Source: Azoarcus sp.
Lineage (GTDB): Bacteria; Pseudomonadota; Gammaproteobacteria; Burkholderiales; Rhodocyclaceae
Direction: 5' to 3'
Length of the DNA stretch: 6,451 nt
Assembly: GCA_031285365.1 (NCBI GenBank)
Contig: JAITWP010000265.1
Span: 1-6,451 of the forward strand
Shown here: in pieces, positions 4,188-6,451 of the stretch
How the letters are laid out: each line of letters begins with the position of its first letter
How positions within the stretch are numbered: the first letter of the stretch is position 1
Translations under genes and position numbers: made by a program
The notes under the pieces: generated by a model
Told to the model about the DNA's origin: nothing
Seen by the model: the letters and a program-made list of their open reading frames with translations, nothing else
Databases searched by the model: none

Positions 4188-6342
4188 CTTCCCGATACCT
4201 TCCTGCGGCCTTTAATTGCGCGACTGCCAGCTCGGTGGGTGCAAGGATCGCGGTAAATGCTTCGGCAACGTCGCGCGCCATTATGGCGTTGCCGCAGATC
4301 AACACCTGTCCGCCGGTCTGAATGTGATGCACTAGTTCTTCAGCGTTCTCGCGCAAGCGATCCTGGACACGCGCGCGGTCGCCACAACGGGAGAAAGCCA
4401 TGACGCGGCGCGAGAGCCGGCCATCGGCCAGCATGGCATCGGTTTCCCGTTGATAGAGAAAGTCCGACTCCGGGTCGCGGACACCGAAATAGAGAGCGGA
4501 TGGCCGCTCTGGTTGCATATGGCGCAGCAAACCGATCACTGGGCCGACTCCGCAACCTGTTGCGACGAAGATAACGGGCGCGCGTCCCTTGGCCGCCCGG
4601 AATCCGGGATTCGCTCGGACGAAAGCGTGGATTTCGTCCCCCAACACCAGTTCGTGCAAATATCCCGAGCATAGACCGTCGGGCATCCGGCGCACGGCGA
4701 TCTCGATGAAACCATCCTTGCGGTTGGATGCCAGCGAATAGAAGCGTGGTACGTCCGTCCCTGGTGCGATCACGCCCAACAGGTCGCCGGCTTCGAAGCG
4801 CGGTAACTTGACGCCCTGGTTCATCTCGAAACGCAAGATCGCCGATGGCGTGCCAACTTCATGGCCAAACGTCTGCCGCTCGACCAGCTTCAGCGGCAAG
4901 GTTTTAGGCGTGGCAATGCGGTGATGCAACTCCAGCGGAATGCCAATGGCTTGCCCCAAAGCTTCGCCCCAGAAAGAAAAATCGCGCACGGATTGACGAT
5001 CGATCCGCGTCAACGGCAATAGTGCTTGCCAGCCAGCGTTAACCAACTGTGCCGAGACGATTTCCGCAAAACCGCAATAAGCGGGAAAGCCTCGATCTCC
5101 GAAACCGAGTACGGCAACCGGAACCTTGTTCATCTGCTCCAGACGGGAGAGGAACCGTGTGGCCGACGTTGGCGCGTCGCCATCGCCATAGGTCGCCGTC
5201 AGCAGGATCAGTGCTTTCGCGTTGGGTATCACCCCTGCGTCGTTCATCGCGCCAAGATGGAACTTATGTCCTGCGTCTGCCAGCGCCCTAGCCAGCGTCG
5301 CGGCAAAACCCCATGTTGCGCCGCCTTCAGAGCCGACGAGGATGATAATCTCAGCCTTCGCCATGGGCACGGCGCCAGCAACACGCGGGCGTGAGGCGCG
5401 CCGCTTCCACCATATCCAGCCACCCGTTCCCGCCAGAACCGGCGCAGCCAGCGCCGAGACACCGAGGAGCAGGCCGAACCACCACAGTCCCTGGCCGGTG
5501 TGCAGGCTATAAACCCATCCCCAAACCTTTTGCGCAGCCGAGCGGCTTTGCCAGTTCAGCAACTGTCCTGTCGCCTGATCCACATAACCCGATCCTTCGG
5601 CGGTCTGCAGTCCGAACACGTCGGTCGGATCGCCAGCGACCGGCCAGGTGAGCCGCCGCAGGTCGTCAACGTGAACCTGCTGCAAAGCTGCCAGAGTTCC
5701 GACGGGTGCGGGAGTTGCGCCAGCAATGGCTTCAGGGAAGGTAGGCGTACTCGGGCCGCCGTCGCTAACGATTTCGAAAGTGGCCAGTGACATCCACACG
5801 CCGGTTAGGGCCGAGACGGTCAATCCGACCAATGCCACGCGCCCGATAACGGCATGCCAACGATTCGCCCCTGTGCTGCGCACGCGCCGCCCCAGCCTGC
5901 GCCAGCCGCCGAGGACAGCCGCCAGCAACAAGAGTCCCGTCACGCCAAGCACCGCCATCACCGCGGCGTTGGTTCCCGCAACCGCCTTGCCGATATCGCC
6001 TGCCAGCAGCGAGCGATGCAGGTCTCGTATCCAGCGCATCGTCGCAGAAGACTTCCAAGGCCCCAAGTCGGCTCCGGTCACGGGATCGACCTGCACGGTG
6101 TCATAGCCTTGAGCGGTTGCGAAACTGACGATGAAAACGCCATTGGTGCTACGTTCCAGCCTTTCGATTTGCGGGTGGTTCGTGGCGACCTTGACTGCCA
6201 ATTCGGCGATAACGCCGTCGCCAGACCGGGCCTGTATGCGTTCCAGAGTGGGGTCGAGCGACAGAATCGCGCCTGTCCCGGCCAGCAACGCCAAAGTCAA
6301 TCCGAAGACCAGTCCGGCAACCGAGTGCAATTTGCGGAGCAT
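4177..6342 (-). CDS. PepSY membrane domain - flavodoxin - FAD/NADPH reductase fusion (probable ferric-chelate reductase)
   Basis: A 721-residue inner-membrane flavoprotein. Residues 1-315 form a PepSY-type membrane domain with four helices (about 9-28, 120-146, 164-188, 284-311), two periplasmic loops and basic cytoplasmic ends (RRLGRRVR at 148-155, KRRASRPR at 313-320). H6, H109, H163 and H281 flank the helices and are candidate heme ligands. Residues 328-470 are a flavodoxin (FMN) domain with GSEGGATWGFA (338-348), TATYGDGD (382-389) and GFGDRGFPAYCGF (413-425). Residues 485-721 are a sulfite-reductase-like FAD/NADPH module: RFYSLAS (533-539), GLCSGYL (556-562), ATGCGVGPVIGL (594-605), YFGVRDPESDFLY (618-630), SR plus VQ (651-660, NADPH type), ICGN (682-685) and terminal YREDVY. 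The likely path is NADPH to FAD to FMN to heme to a periplasmic ferric siderophore. The gene starts eight bases after the receptor stop and overlaps apbE by 11. Annotation as a plain sulfite reductase subunit would be misleading. Confidence 0.9.
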   Translation of the reverse strand: MLRKLHSVAGLVFGLTLALLAGTGAILSLDPTLERIQARSGDGVIAELAVKVATNHPQIERLERSTNGVFIVSFATAQGYDTVQVDPVTGADLGPWKSSATMRWIRDLHRSLLAGDIGKAVAGTNAAVMAVLGVTGLLLLAAVLGGWRRLGRRVRSTGANRWHAVIGRVALVGLTVSALTGVWMSLATFEIVSDGGPSTPTFPEAIAGATPAPVGTLAALQQVHVDDLRRLTWPVAGDPTDVFGLQTAEGSGYVDQATGQLLNWQSRSAAQKVWGWVYSLHTGQGLWWFGLLLGVSALAAPVLAGTGGWIWWKRRASRPRVAGAVPMAKAEIIILVGSEGGATWGFAATLARALADAGHKFHLGAMNDAGVIPNAKALILLTATYGDGDAPTSATRFLSRLEQMNKVPVAVLGFGDRGFPAYCGFAEIVSAQLVNAGWQALLPLTRIDRQSVRDFSFWGEALGQAIGIPLELHHRIATPKTLPLKLVERQTFGHEVGTPSAILRFEMNQGVKLPRFEAGDLLGVIAPGTDVPRFYSLASNRKDGFIEIAVRRMPDGLCSGYLHELVLGDEIHAFVRANPGFRAAKGRAPVIFVATGCGVGPVIGLLRHMQPERPSALYFGVRDPESDFLYQRETDAMLADGRLSRRVMAFSRCGDRARVQDRLRENAEELVHHIQTGGQVLICGNAIMARDVAEAFTAILAPTELAVAQLKAAGRYREDVY

Positions 6343-6350
6343 GGAGACAC

Positions 6351-6451
6351 TCAGAAGTCGTATTGCAGCGCTTGGACGAAGCCCCGGCCAGCGACGGCTT
6401 GCTTTTTGCCACTTGTGGTGAGCGGGGCTACCACTTCGGCCGGGCGGTCCG
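6351..6451 (-). CDS. Probable TonB-dependent siderophore receptor, C-terminal 32 residues (rest outside window)
   Basis: The minus strand is open from the window edge to a TGA at 6353-6351. The last residues, GRGFVQALQYDF, have the alternating pattern and terminal phenylalanine of the final outer-membrane beta-strand recognised by the BAM machinery. TonB-dependent receptors commonly end this way. The stop lies eight bases before the reductase start, so the two are co-transcribed, and a receptor is the expected partner of a PepSY/ApbE iron module. The receptor identity rests on this short tail and on context; another outer-membrane barrel is possible. The operon promoter and any Fur site lie outside the window. 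Confidence 0.65.
   Translation of the reverse strand, partial: DRPAEVVAPLTTSGKKQAVAGRGFVQALQYDF

Noticed and set aside
6267..6281. GTGAI in helix 1 of the reductase as an FMN attachment motif
   Set aside because: It lacks the final Ser/Thr of the flavinylation motif and lies in a helix where Gly-Ala pairs are common in PepSY membrane proteins.
4177..6342. Naming the 721-residue protein a sulfite reductase alpha subunit (CysJ)
   Set aside because: The C-terminal half is CysJ-like, but the PepSY membrane domain, missing connecting domain and the receptor/apbE context point to iron reduction, and no cysI is nearby.

Overview
The window looks like a chromosomal segment of a gammaproteobacterium, most likely in the order Xanthomonadales (Lysobacterales). 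The grounds are the IDH3-like NAD-isocitrate dehydrogenase next to a Bax-inhibitor-1/YccA protein whose sequence resembles the Xanthomonas/Stenotrophomonas type, plus an iron-uptake cluster of a kind seen in that group. This is recognition from memory, not a search. Base composition is uneven. Sampled lines in the left half run about 43-55% GC, and sampled lines in the right-hand minus-strand operon run about 60-75%.

Layout. (1) 1-600, plus: the 3' part of an NAD-dependent isocitrate dehydrogenase, cut by the window edge. (2) 628-653: a strong hairpin with a T run that separates this gene from the convergent yccA-like gene. (3) 673-1431, minus: a seven-helix Bax inhibitor-1/YccA family protein. 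(4) 1528-1860, minus: a 110-residue protein of no recognised family, supported by a good ribosome binding site and an intrinsic terminator over its stop codon. (5) 1861-2369: a mostly empty, AT-richer stretch with two dyads. (6) 2370-2900, plus: an exported RcnB-like protein with a clear signal peptide. (7) 2901-3266: a second stretch without a convincing gene, holding two adjacent 13-bp palindromes and a possible tiny ORF. (8) 3267-6451, minus: an operon read right to left, comprising the C-terminal end of a probable TonB-dependent receptor, a 721-residue PepSY membrane/flavodoxin/FAD-NADPH reductase fusion, and an ApbE-type FAD:protein FMN transferase.

How the genes work together. The operon reads as a siderophore-iron acquisition module. 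The receptor would import a ferric chelate across the outer membrane. The fusion protein would carry electrons from cytoplasmic NADPH through FAD and FMN to membrane hemes and out to the periplasm, where the iron could be reduced. ApbE would attach FMN covalently to some protein, but no flavinylation motif is visible in its neighbours here. The substrate and the periplasmic acceptor are inference. The left-hand genes (TCA-cycle enzyme, YccA, RcnB-like) have no obvious functional link to this module.

The best candidates for something undescribed are the compact reductase fusion that lacks the connecting domain of sulfite reductase-type diflavin enzymes, the unexplained ApbE target, the unknown 110-residue gene, and the paired palindromes at 2943-2971. 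I see no CRISPR array, insertion sequence, rRNA or complete tRNA.
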